Shown here piece by piece: positions 1 through 7,959 of a DNA stretch of 64,000 bases. Where the stretch lies: NCBI RefSeq assembly GCF_006120725.1, contig NZ_SWMU01000001.1, forward strand, positions 744,001 to 808,000, read 5' to 3'. The stretch's first letter is position 1. The number at the start of each line of letters is the position of its first letter. Made by a program: the position numbers and the translations under genes. The stretch comes from Mesohalobacter halotolerans. Lineage in GTDB: Bacteria; Bacteroidota; Bacteroidia; Flavobacteriales; Flavobacteriaceae. The notes beneath the pieces are model-generated. The model was not told the DNA's origin. It searched no databases and saw only the letters and a list, made by a program, of their open reading frames with translations.

Positions 1-645
1 ATTACCTGTTGGGGTCCATCCTGAACCTGTGCCTAAAGGGAATGTGCCTCCGAGACTTGCAAAATAGGTTTCTAAATTAGGGCTAACAACACCACCTTCG
101 CAAGCCGTGTGGTCATCTAATTCCTGTTCTGGTGTAATATCCCAATGGGTTGGATCCCAAGTTCCAAGATCTGGAATTCCATCTAGTCGCGTTGCCACGG
201 CATCACTGTGTTGCCAATTAGAATCCGTATCGTTATCTGCATCGGTTTCAGTTTTACCAAATTGGCTAACTACTGTACCGTTTAATACAACTTGATAGCC
301 GTCATCTCCATTGGTTGAAGTTCCAACAACAACCGTATTTGATGCATCAAAAGTCGTAGAAGGAAACTCAGCTTGCATGAGTGCAATATCTCTAACGATA
401 TATACAAACGTATCTGTTTGAACACCCAATGCAGAAATATCAATTTGATTGTCTGCCCAAGGATCTCCATTTTGCATATAATTTAAGGTCACTTCAGACC
501 CAAAATCTACCGTGCCATCTACATAAAGTTCAACAGTTTTTACAAAAGGACTCGAACATCCGGTTTCAATAATCTTAGTAATCGTCACATTTTGAGAAAA
601 TGCGCCAACACTAAATAAAAGAATTAATAAGTACAATTTTTTCAT
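1..645 (-). CDS. Secreted protein, N-terminal part only (gene runs off the left edge)
   Basis: An open frame of 215 codons starts at ATG 645-643 and runs off the window without a stop. Residues 1-18 form a clear Sec signal peptide (MKKLYLLILLFSVGAFSQ) with likely cleavage near Gln18. The mature part is rich in Asp, Thr and Gly and reads like the beta-rich lamin-tail-like or adhesion domains of flavobacterial exported proteins (LYVDGTVDFGS, NGDDGYQVVLNG, then a region describing TWDPTHWDITP). Many such proteins end in a type IX secretion sorting domain, but the C-terminus lies outside the window. It is divergent from the regulator at 740. The function is unknown; secretion is well supported and the domain guess is weak. 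Confidence 0.75.
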   Translation of the reverse strand, partial: MKKLYLLILLFSVGAFSQNVTITKIIETGCSSPFVKTVELYVDGTVDFGSEVTLNYMQNGDPWADNQIDISALGVQTDTFVYIVRDIALMQAEFPSTTFDASNTVVVGTSTNGDDGYQVVLNGTVVSQFGKTETDADNDTDSNWQHSDAVATRLDGIPDLGTWDPTHWDITPEQELDDHTACEGGVVSPNLETYFASLGGTFPLGTGSGWTPTGN

Positions 646-719
646 AAATCTAAATTTAATTAATAAAACGTTTTCGTGGTTATGTAATACAATATTAGAA
701 TCTAATTAAGTATATTTAT

Positions 720-751
720 CATACCAATTTAATAAACTTATGCATACCGAT
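720..751. promoter_or_regulatory. Candidate operator: two ATACC-type direct repeats 23 bp apart
   Basis: CATACCAAT (720-728) and CATACCGAT (743-751) are direct repeats with start-to-start spacing of exactly 23 bp. They straddle the start codon of the MocR-type regulator gene, the second lying in codons 2-4. The half-site ATACCA is, from memory, the one reported for Bacillus subtilis GabR, a member of the same regulator family. The same hexamer in the opposite orientation, again 23 bp apart, follows the gene at 2241-2269. Autorepression is an inference. Confidence 0.45.
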
Positions 752-2236
752 AGCAATTTTATATTAAATACCATTTGCGATGAGTTTAATTTTAGTGATG
801 GGAATAAAAAACTCAGTAAATATTTAAAACTTACCACTTATTTAAGAGAAAAAATTGAGCATCGTGAATTTCCACATGCGTATTATCTGCCATCAACACG
901 ACAACTAGCAAAAAATTTAAACATTTCAAGAAGCACAGTTATTAAAGCTTATGAGCAGCTCCAATTTGAGGGTTTAATTAATTCCAAATCAGGTTCTGGA
1001 TATCAAATTACCAATATCTTTGAATCTCAAGATTTTGACAGTAAGATTAAAAATGACGTCAATTATCCAGAAATTTCAAAAAAAGGGAAATCGTTTTTAA
1101 AAAATGTATCCTTAATCCACAGCACTGACGAAAAATTTATAGGGTTTAGACCCGGACTTCCGCCTCTAGACGTCTTTCCGGTAAACCAATGGAAACGTTT
1201 ATCCAATTTGTATTGGCGCCATATCAAATATTCGTCTTTATCTTTTTCGGATTCATCAGGTATAGAAGTCTTGAAAAAGAATATAGCTAAATATCTAAAT
1301 TTGACACGTGGTTTAAAATGTGATTATCACCAAATTGTGATTGTTTCCGGCTCTTTACAATCCTTATATCTAATAGGTAATGCACTACTCAATCCCAGCG
1401 ATACTATGGTGATGGAAAACCCCACATTCCCCAATGTGAACTCCATATTTAGAAGCCTAGATGCTAATATCAAACCTGTATCGGTAGATGATGAAGGCAT
1501 CAAAATCAATGATTTAAAATTGTTAGAAAATGAAAGTCCAAAACTTATTCATTTAACACCTTCAAACCATTATCCAACTGGTGTGAAAATGAGTCTTCAA
1601 CGAAAACGAGAAATTTTAAAATGGGCCAATAAGCATGAAGCCATAATCATAGAAAATGACTACGACCACGAAATTAGTAATTGGAAAACTAAAAAGGAGT
1701 CTATTTTTAGTCTTGATCAACAGCAACGCACAATTTTTCTAGGAACTTTTAATAGACTGCTACACCAATCTGTCAGACTCGGTTATATGGTGGTTCCGTA
1801 TTACTTATTAGAAACAATTAAAGCTTTACAAAAACATTCTCATCGCTTTGTGTCGCCATCAAACCAAGTAGTAATGAGTCAATTTATAGAAAAAAACCAT
1901 CTTTACAATCACATTAAAAATGTTGTAGATGTGGCTAAAGAGAGAAAAACCACGTTTATTGAAAACTTTAAAAAGCATATGCATCCATCGATGACAATTA
2001 AACCTTCGCAGGTCAATAGCTTGCATATATTAACTGAAATCCCAAAATATATTTCAGATACTAAATTGGCTGAAGCGCTTAATAAAGAAAATATTATTGC
2101 ACATCAATACAGCAAATGTTTTGTAGAAGGACAAAAACAAGGCTTAATTTTTGGTTACTCCTGTGTAAAACGACCAGTTATTGAAAAGAAAATCAAAAAA
2201 CTTTCTCAACTCTATTTAAACTTTATTGAAATATAG
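740..2236 (+). CDS. MocR/GabR-type GntR-family regulator with degenerate aminotransferase domain
   Basis: The protein has 498 residues, a normal length for the family. Residues about 20-95 form a GntR winged helix-turn-helix (YYLPSTRQLAKNLNISRST, then KSGSGYQIT). Residues about 125-495 form a fold-type I aminotransferase-like domain (GFRPGLPPLDVFP, IVSGSLQSLYLIG, LTPSNHYPTGVKMS). The usual GTFSK motif holding the PLP lysine reads GTFNR here, so Arg339 replaces Lys. The usual EDDYD motif reads ENDYD, so Asn306 replaces the Asp that normally contacts the PLP ring nitrogen. Tyr308 and Arg346 (VRLGY) are kept. The protein should bind DNA, but normal PLP Schiff-base chemistry looks lost. Likely targets are its own promoter and the esterase gene downstream, judged from shared repeats. 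Confidence 0.85.
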   Translation: MHTDSNFILNTICDEFNFSDGNKKLSKYLKLTTYLREKIEHREFPHAYYLPSTRQLAKNLNISRSTVIKAYEQLQFEGLINSKSGSGYQITNIFESQDFDSKIKNDVNYPEISKKGKSFLKNVSLIHSTDEKFIGFRPGLPPLDVFPVNQWKRLSNLYWRHIKYSSLSFSDSSGIEVLKKNIAKYLNLTRGLKCDYHQIVIVSGSLQSLYLIGNALLNPSDTMVMENPTFPNVNSIFRSLDANIKPVSVDDEGIKINDLKLLENESPKLIHLTPSNHYPTGVKMSLQRKREILKWANKHEAIIIENDYDHEISNWKTKKESIFSLDQQQRTIFLGTFNRLLHQSVRLGYMVVPYYLLETIKALQKHSHRFVSPSNQVVMSQFIEKNHLYNHIKNVVDVAKERKTTFIENFKKHMHPSMTIKPSQVNSLHILTEIPKYISDTKLAEALNKENIIAHQYSKCFVEGQKQGLIFGYSCVKRPVIEKKIKKLSQLYLNFIEI

Positions 2237-2240
2237 TAGA

Positions 2241-2269
2241 TGGTATGTAAATATTTATAGAATTGGTAT
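2241..2269. promoter_or_regulatory. Candidate operator: TGGTAT direct repeats 23 bp apart, upstream of the esterase gene
   Basis: TGGTAT occurs at 2241-2246 and again at 2264-2269, a 23-bp period. It is the reverse complement of ATACCA, the repeat seen with the same period at 720-751. The site lies in the 78-bp gap between the MocR-type regulator and the lipoprotein esterase at 2315. It is therefore placed to control that gene. This is an inference from motif and spacing only. Confidence 0.4.
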
Positions 2270-2314
2270 TTATATAGAAAAATATCTTTTACGTTATTCG
2301 TCAAAAAACTAATT

Positions 2315-3217
2315 GTGCAAAAAATACATTTCTTATTCATATTGACTATTTTTATCTGGTCTTGCGACCAAAATGATGTCGATAATGTTGATAATAATTC
2401 AACTTTAAATGGCACTGGGGCTTATCAATTTCAATACAATATGACTAACACCGTTAAAACGCTAAACGTGTTTTATCATATTCCCGATGTTGACCAGACT
2501 AATTTACCAGTCTTAGTCCTATTTCACGGCGCTGGCAGAAATGCATCTGATATACGTAATGCTTGGATTGCAGAAGCTAATGCCAAACTATTTATCATCG
2601 TCGCTCCAGAATTTTCAGACCAAAATTTTCCTGGCGGCGATCAATACAATCTAGGTAACGTATTTATAGACGGTGATAATCCAAGTCCACAAACCCTAAA
2701 CCCCGAACAAGATTGGACATTTTCTATTGTTGACCCTTTATTTGAAGATTTTAAATCTCGAGCTGGTAATACCTCGTCTAACTATAATGTGTTTGGATTT
2801 TCTGCTGGTGCACAATTTGCCCATAGACTTATGTCGTTTAAACCAGATGCTAAAATCGATAAAATTGTAGCTTCTGCTGCAGGATGGTATACCGTGCCAG
2901 ATAATGACGAAGACTTTCCTTATGGATTTTTTAATAGTCCATTAGAAGACATTTCGTTATCCAATTTATTTTCAAAAACGTTCACCATTCAAATTGGCAC
3001 TTTAGATAATAACCCCAATGCGCCAGCGCTGAGGCGAAACCCTATTGTCGACCAGCAAGGTGATAACCGATTTGATCGCGCATTTTATATGTTCAATACA
3101 AGCCAAACTTATGCTGAAAGCTTAAATCTTCAATTTAATTGGGAGATTATAGAAACACCTGGCAATGGTCATAATATGGAGCAAAGTGTGCCACAAGCTA
3201 CTGAAATTTTATTTTAA
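2315..3217 (+). CDS. Alpha/beta-hydrolase lipoprotein (esterase / depolymerase-like)
   Basis: The start is a GTG at 2315; it yields a lipoprotein signal peptide with lipobox IWSC and acylated Cys17. Oxyanion-type HGAG is at residues 71-74 (LVLFHGAGRN), the nucleophile elbow GFSAG is at 161-165 with Ser163, and a late His286 (GNGHNME) completes a plausible triad. The layout resembles the LpqC/PHB-depolymerase-like branch of alpha/beta hydrolases. It is likely anchored on the periplasmic or outer-membrane side and hydrolyses an ester, but the substrate cannot be read from sequence. It follows the MocR-type regulator by 78 bp, which holds a candidate operator. At about 300 residues it appears complete. 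Confidence 0.8.
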   Translation: MQKIHFLFILTIFIWSCDQNDVDNVDNNSTLNGTGAYQFQYNMTNTVKTLNVFYHIPDVDQTNLPVLVLFHGAGRNASDIRNAWIAEANAKLFIIVAPEFSDQNFPGGDQYNLGNVFIDGDNPSPQTLNPEQDWTFSIVDPLFEDFKSRAGNTSSNYNVFGFSAGAQFAHRLMSFKPDAKIDKIVASAAGWYTVPDNDEDFPYGFFNSPLEDISLSNLFSKTFTIQIGTLDNNPNAPALRRNPIVDQQGDNRFDRAFYMFNTSQTYAESLNLQFNWEIIETPGNGHNMEQSVPQATEILF

Positions 3218-3316
3218 CGGTATCACGATAGTGTCTTAAAATTTCATTACATTTTAAACTTATTCCTATAAAATCACTCTAAAATATCGTAGATTTAATT
3301 CTAAAAATTCTAAACC

Positions 3317-6300
3317 ATGCGATATTTTACGATTTTATGCTTAACTTTTTTTACATTTCAGCTTCAAGCCCAATCGCCAATTATGCAACCCACGATTTCA
3401 CCTGATGGCAATCAATTGGCCTTTAGTTTTCAAGGAGATATTTGGATCAGTGATATTTCCGGAAATAATACCAAAAGACTGACGATTCATGAGGCTTATG
3501 AAAGCAATCCGGTTTGGTCTAATGAAGGGCAACATATTGTATTTTCAAGTGACAGGTTTGGTAACGATGACCTTTTTAAAACAACAATTCAAGGAGGTAC
3601 GCCTGAGCGTTTAACCTATCATTCTGCAAGCGATAATCCGTATAGCATAACTTCAGATGGAGATGTTTTATTTACCACGTCCAGAAATTATAGACAAGTT
3701 GAACGCGAAGCTGAAATCTATGTTTTAGAAAAAGGCGCTTCAACAGAAAAACGATTTTTAGATGCATTAGGTTTCGACCCTGTTAGTTCTCCCGACGGCA
3801 ATAAAATCGCTTTTGTTCGCGGCACTTGCCGAATCGCTAGAGAAGCTTACAACGGCCCCGCTAATCGTGATGTTTGGGTTTTTGATAAAACAACAGGTGA
3901 CTACACACAAATCACCAAACACGGCACTAACGATTTTAATCCACATTGGCTGAACAATGATAAATTAGTTTTTATTTCTGGTAGAAGTGGACGTTATAAT
4001 ATTCATCAAACCAATTTAGATGGCAACACCTCTCAGTTAACCAATCGTGATGAACTTGGAATTATAAATTTTTCTGTAAGTCCACAAACCAATACAATTG
4101 CGTTTCAAACCGCAAAGCAATCTTATACTTTTGATATCTATACTAAAAAAGCACAACCCATTAGTATGAACATCAGCAGTGATTATCGCTTCGATCCTGT
4201 AGTCAAAAAAAGTATGCGCAACAGTGTAGATGAGTTTTCAGTATCGCCAAATGCAAGATTTATAGCCTATATTAATCGCGGTGAGTTATTTGTCACACGT
4301 AATGATAAAGAAGACAGTAAATCTGTCCGTTTAACTAACGGTCCTGCAAGAGAGTCCAATCCTGTTTGGCTTAATGATTCTGTATTGTTGTTTATTTCAG
4401 ACCGTGAAGATCAGAAAGACTTATATACAATGTACTCAACAGATGACGATGAGTCCGATCTATTTTATTCATTTAAAAGAGCAACTAAACGATTAACCAA
4501 AACTAAGGACGAAGAATCTAATCCAGTCGTGAGTCCCGATGGTAAGAAAATTGCTATAGAAATAGGCAGAGGTGGTTTAAAAGTTTTTAATATAGATGAA
4601 AAAGGAAAATTAAGCAAAGCTAAAACACTTCTCGACGGTTGGGATTCACCAAGTGGGGTAACTTGGTCGCCGGATAGCCAATGGTTGGCCTACAGCAAAT
4701 CTGATTTAAATTTTAACGAAGACGTATTTATTCATGCTGCTGATAATTCTCACGATCCTGTGAATGTAAGTATGCATCCTAAGGGCGATTACAATCCTGT
4801 ATGGAGTAAAAATGGCAGCAAATTAGGTTTTGTGTCTGAACGAAACAACGGCGATAACGACATCTGGTTTGCTTGGCTCAAAAAAGAAGACTGGGGAAAA
4901 TCAAAAGCAGAATGGACTCGCCGAGAAAAGGAAAAAGACGACAAAAACAAATCAAAACCCAAAAAGAAAGGCGATGAGAATGATGAAGAAAAGCAAGAAG
5001 AAACTAAAGACATCGTGATCGATTTCGACAAAATTTATCAACGCTTAGAACAAGTTACTAGATTTACAGGTGGCGAATCTGACTTTACTTTTGATGCTAA
5101 AGGCGAACATATTTACTATACCAATGGTGGTGTAAGTCGAAAAAATTATGATATAGACCGAAGACTGTTTAAAATCAAATGGGACGGCAGTGACAAAAAA
5201 GAAATCAAAGGTGGTTCAAACACTTACGGTCTTCAGAAATACCCATTAAAAACTAAGATTTATTTCATGTCTCGTGGCGGGCAAATTAATGTGTTGAATA
5301 CTAAGTCTGATAAAATAGAAAAATTACCCGTTAATTCTGAAATGAAAATTCGTTATAAAGAAGAGTTAACGCAAATTTTTGAAGAAGGATGGCGCGTATT
5401 AAATGCCGGATTTTACGACCCGGAATTCCATGGACAAGATTGGGATAAGTTGAAAAAAACCTACAAGCCTTTAGCTCTAAATGCTTCGACAAAGGAGGAC
5501 TTTAGAATGATTTTTAACTTGATGTTAGGTCAGTTGAATGCCTCTCATATGGGTCTTTATGGCAGTAATGAACAGAAAAATACCCAAAGTGAGCGCACTG
5601 GACTACTCGGCGTAGAAGGTGAGTCTACAACAGACGGTTTTAAAATTACAAGAGTGGTTTATGATAGCCCGGCCGACAAAACAGATAGTCAATTGCAAGT
5701 TGGTGATGTCATTACAGGAGTTAACCAAAATGCAGTCAAATCTTCTGAAAATTTTTATAGTCATCTCGAAGGTTCAGCCAATGAAAGGACTTTACTTAGT
5801 GTAATACGAAATGGCGATGATTTGGAAATGATCATTTGGCCAACTAATTCTCTGCGCACTGAGTTATACAATGAATGGGTTGAAAATCGCCGGCAATTGG
5901 TTGAGGAGTATTCTGATGGAAGACTCGGTTATTTGCATATTCAAGGGATGAATTGGAGTTCTTTTGAACGGTTTGAGCGTGAGCTTATGGCCGCAGGCTA
6001 TGGCAAAGAAGGTATTGTGATTGATGTGCGGTATAATGGTGGTGGCTGGACTACAGACTATCTTATGGCGGTTTTAAATGTAGATCAGCATGCTTATACC
6101 ATTCCACGTGGTGCTGCTAAAAGTTTAGAGAACCACAAAAACTTTAAAGAAAATTATCCTTTTGGCGAACGTTTGCCTTTGGCTTCCTGGACTAAACCCT
6201 CGATAGCTTTATGTAACCAAAATTCGTACTCTAATGCTGAAATATTTTCGCACGCTTATAAAACATTAGACTTAGGAACACTAGTAGGAACCCCAACTTT

Positions 6301-6514
6301 TGGTGCTGTTATTTCTACCGGTGGTGCCAGATTACAAGACGGATCGTATATTCGTCTTCCATTCAGAGCCTGGTATGTAAAGGCTACTGAAGAAAATATG
6401 GAAAATGGTCCTGCCGTTCCCGATATTATCATCAATAATCCACCAGCTTATAAAGCGAAAAATATAGATCCTCAATTGAAAAGAGCAGTTGATGAGTTAC
6501 TAAACCAATTATAA
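3317..6514 (+). CDS. Tricorn-type S41 family peptidase
   Basis: The protein has 1065 residues and a Sec signal peptide (about residues 1-19, LQAQ before the mature start). Residues about 20-520 are TolB/WD40-like propeller repeats with recurring SPDG, NPVWS and FVSER motifs. A highly charged Lys/Glu/Asp linker lies at about 530-570. Then come a tricorn C1-like helical segment, a PDZ domain (about 775-845) and an S41 protease domain. Ser743-His744 (NASHMG) matches the tricorn Ser-His pair, and Ser972 in NSYSNAE is the likely nucleophile; a Glu late in the ENMENGPAVPD region fits the fourth residue. It is predicted to degrade oligopeptides in the periplasm. The SMP-30 lipoprotein follows after 7 bp, suggesting one transcript. 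Confidence 0.92.
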   Translation: MRYFTILCLTFFTFQLQAQSPIMQPTISPDGNQLAFSFQGDIWISDISGNNTKRLTIHEAYESNPVWSNEGQHIVFSSDRFGNDDLFKTTIQGGTPERLTYHSASDNPYSITSDGDVLFTTSRNYRQVEREAEIYVLEKGASTEKRFLDALGFDPVSSPDGNKIAFVRGTCRIAREAYNGPANRDVWVFDKTTGDYTQITKHGTNDFNPHWLNNDKLVFISGRSGRYNIHQTNLDGNTSQLTNRDELGIINFSVSPQTNTIAFQTAKQSYTFDIYTKKAQPISMNISSDYRFDPVVKKSMRNSVDEFSVSPNARFIAYINRGELFVTRNDKEDSKSVRLTNGPARESNPVWLNDSVLLFISDREDQKDLYTMYSTDDDESDLFYSFKRATKRLTKTKDEESNPVVSPDGKKIAIEIGRGGLKVFNIDEKGKLSKAKTLLDGWDSPSGVTWSPDSQWLAYSKSDLNFNEDVFIHAADNSHDPVNVSMHPKGDYNPVWSKNGSKLGFVSERNNGDNDIWFAWLKKEDWGKSKAEWTRREKEKDDKNKSKPKKKGDENDEEKQEETKDIVIDFDKIYQRLEQVTRFTGGESDFTFDAKGEHIYYTNGGVSRKNYDIDRRLFKIKWDGSDKKEIKGGSNTYGLQKYPLKTKIYFMSRGGQINVLNTKSDKIEKLPVNSEMKIRYKEELTQIFEEGWRVLNAGFYDPEFHGQDWDKLKKTYKPLALNASTKEDFRMIFNLMLGQLNASHMGLYGSNEQKNTQSERTGLLGVEGESTTDGFKITRVVYDSPADKTDSQLQVGDVITGVNQNAVKSSENFYSHLEGSANERTLLSVIRNGDDLEMIIWPTNSLRTELYNEWVENRRQLVEEYSDGRLGYLHIQGMNWSSFERFERELMAAGYGKEGIVIDVRYNGGGWTTDYLMAVLNVDQHAYTIPRGAAKSLENHKNFKENYPFGERLPLASWTKPSIALCNQNSYSNAEIFSHAYKTLDLGTLVGTPTFGAVISTGGARLQDGSYIRLPFRAWYVKATEENMENGPAVPDIIINNPPAYKAKNIDPQLKRAVDELLNQL

Positions 6515-6521
6515 TAAAACC

Positions 6522-7430
6522 ATGAAAAATTTAGTATTAATAGGATTATGTATAAGCATTTTTGCTTGCAAAAAAGAGCCAAAACAAGATAAAAACACAA
6601 GACAATCCGAGTTTCAAGTCAAAACCAATTCACCATTAAAAAAACTTGCATCTGATTTTAAGTTTACTGAAGGCCCAGCAGTAGATTCAACAGGTAATGT
6701 GTATTTCTCTGACATTCCTAATTCTAAAATTTGGATATGGACGCTTGCCGATAGTTTAAAGTTGTTTAGAGAAAACAGTAATGGCTCCAATGGTCTATAT
6801 TTTGATAAAAACCAAAACCTTTTGGCTTGTGAAGGTGGCGCTTCCCAAATAAGCTTAACCACTCCAAAAGGGGATTACAAAATCATAGCTTCAGAATTTG
6901 AAGGAAAACCTTTTAATTCAACAAACGACCTTTGGCCGGATAACAAAGGCGGTGTGTATTTTACAGATCCACAGTATGGAGGAGATTTAGACAACCTAAA
7001 CCAAGGCGGCATGCATGTATTTTATTTACATCCTGACCATGAAACCATTACCAAAGTCTGTAGTGATTTAAACCGACCTAACGGGATTTTTGGCACACCT
7101 GATGGTAAAACACTTTATGTTTCTGACCGCGGTGCCGGAAAAACCTATAGTTATAATATTGAAGATGATGGAAGTCTGTCTGATAAAACGCTTATCATTG
7201 ATAAAGGCAGCGATGGCATGACCTTGGATCAGGAAGGAAATATTTATATCACCACCAAAGGTAAATCTCAGGTAGATATCTTTTCAAAATCAGGAGATTT
7301 AATCAAAACCATAAAAATCCCCGAATCACCAACGAATGTTTGTTTTGGAGGTAAAGAGCGCAATCAATTGTATATTACCGCTCAAACCTCTTTGTATCGA
7401 ATTAGCTTAAATGTAAAAGGTGTAGACTAA
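6522..7430 (+). CDS. SMP-30/gluconolactonase/LRE-family lipoprotein
   Basis: A lipoprotein signal (ISIFAC, Cys16) precedes a six-bladed propeller of the SMP-30/gluconolactonase family. Family marks are EGP at residues 50-52 (FTEGPAVD), NSTNDLWPD, FTDPQYGG and NRPNGI, which supply the usual divalent-metal ligands (Glu, Asn, Asn, Asp). Members hydrolyse sugar lactones or organophosphate-like esters; the substrate here is unknown. The gene starts 7 bp after the tricorn protease stop and ends with a 4-bp overlap with the convergent ABA4-like gene. At 302 residues it is full length. Confidence 0.88.
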   Translation: MKNLVLIGLCISIFACKKEPKQDKNTRQSEFQVKTNSPLKKLASDFKFTEGPAVDSTGNVYFSDIPNSKIWIWTLADSLKLFRENSNGSNGLYFDKNQNLLACEGGASQISLTTPKGDYKIIASEFEGKPFNSTNDLWPDNKGGVYFTDPQYGGDLDNLNQGGMHVFYLHPDHETITKVCSDLNRPNGIFGTPDGKTLYVSDRGAGKTYSYNIEDDGSLSDKTLIIDKGSDGMTLDQEGNIYITTKGKSQVDIFSKSGDLIKTIKIPESPTNVCFGGKERNQLYITAQTSLYRISLNVKGVD

Positions 7431-7858
7431 ATTTTCGCTTCGTATAAAGTCTTTGTTTTAATTAACTTAATCAACATGTATAAGCAATAGCCTGCTGGCC
7501 CAAACATAAAGCAAAGCAATAAGCACGGAATAATGAGATAGTGGCTTATACCGTGTTTTTGAGCATGACCTACAATCCAATGACCAATTAATAAGTCAAA
7601 CACTAAATAGTGTATCCATCCTGTTAATACTGCTTTATTAGAAGTAAACATAGCTTTTATACCTTCTAAACTATTAAATGCATCTAACTCTAAATCGCCT
7701 AGGCTGTTCACGAGATAAAATATATAAAGTAAAGCCATTATTATAGCAAAAGCATAAATAACAGGTTTTCGCCATGACTTTTTTGGAAAAAAGATCAAAA
7801 TTAACCAAGCTGGTATGACGATAGTATTTACAATTTGGAATACAATTGAAGCAGACAT
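7427..7858 (-). CDS. ABA4-like membrane protein (DUF4281 family)
   Basis: The protein has 143 residues with about four hydrophobic spans. The family signature is clear: GWIHYLVFDLLIGHWIVGHA followed by PCLLLCFMFGPAGYCLY. The plant homologue ABA4 is needed for neoxanthin formation; the role of bacterial members is not established, though carotenoid chemistry is a reasonable guess for a pigmented flavobacterium. No carotenoid genes are seen nearby. It is convergent with the SMP-30 gene with a 4-bp overlap of stops. The start ATG 7858-7856 gives an N-terminus typical of the family. Confidence 0.8.
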   Translation of the reverse strand: MSASIVFQIVNTIVIPAWLILIFFPKKSWRKPVIYAFAIIMALLYIFYLVNSLGDLELDAFNSLEGIKAMFTSNKAVLTGWIHYLVFDLLIGHWIVGHAQKHGISHYLIIPCLLLCFMFGPAGYCLYMLIKLIKTKTLYEAKI

Positions 7859-7959
7859 GATAATGTACTTTTAAATCTGAATTTAAAAATAATTTTTGAA
7901 TAATAATGTACCGACTATTGAAATATACAGACTTGTTTTTTAAATCGAATACTAAAAAC

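Noticed and set aside
4789-5031. 80-codon minus-strand frame inside the tricorn gene
   Set aside because: It is antisense to the Lys/Glu-rich linker; its Ser/Phe richness is the reverse complement of that low-complexity DNA.
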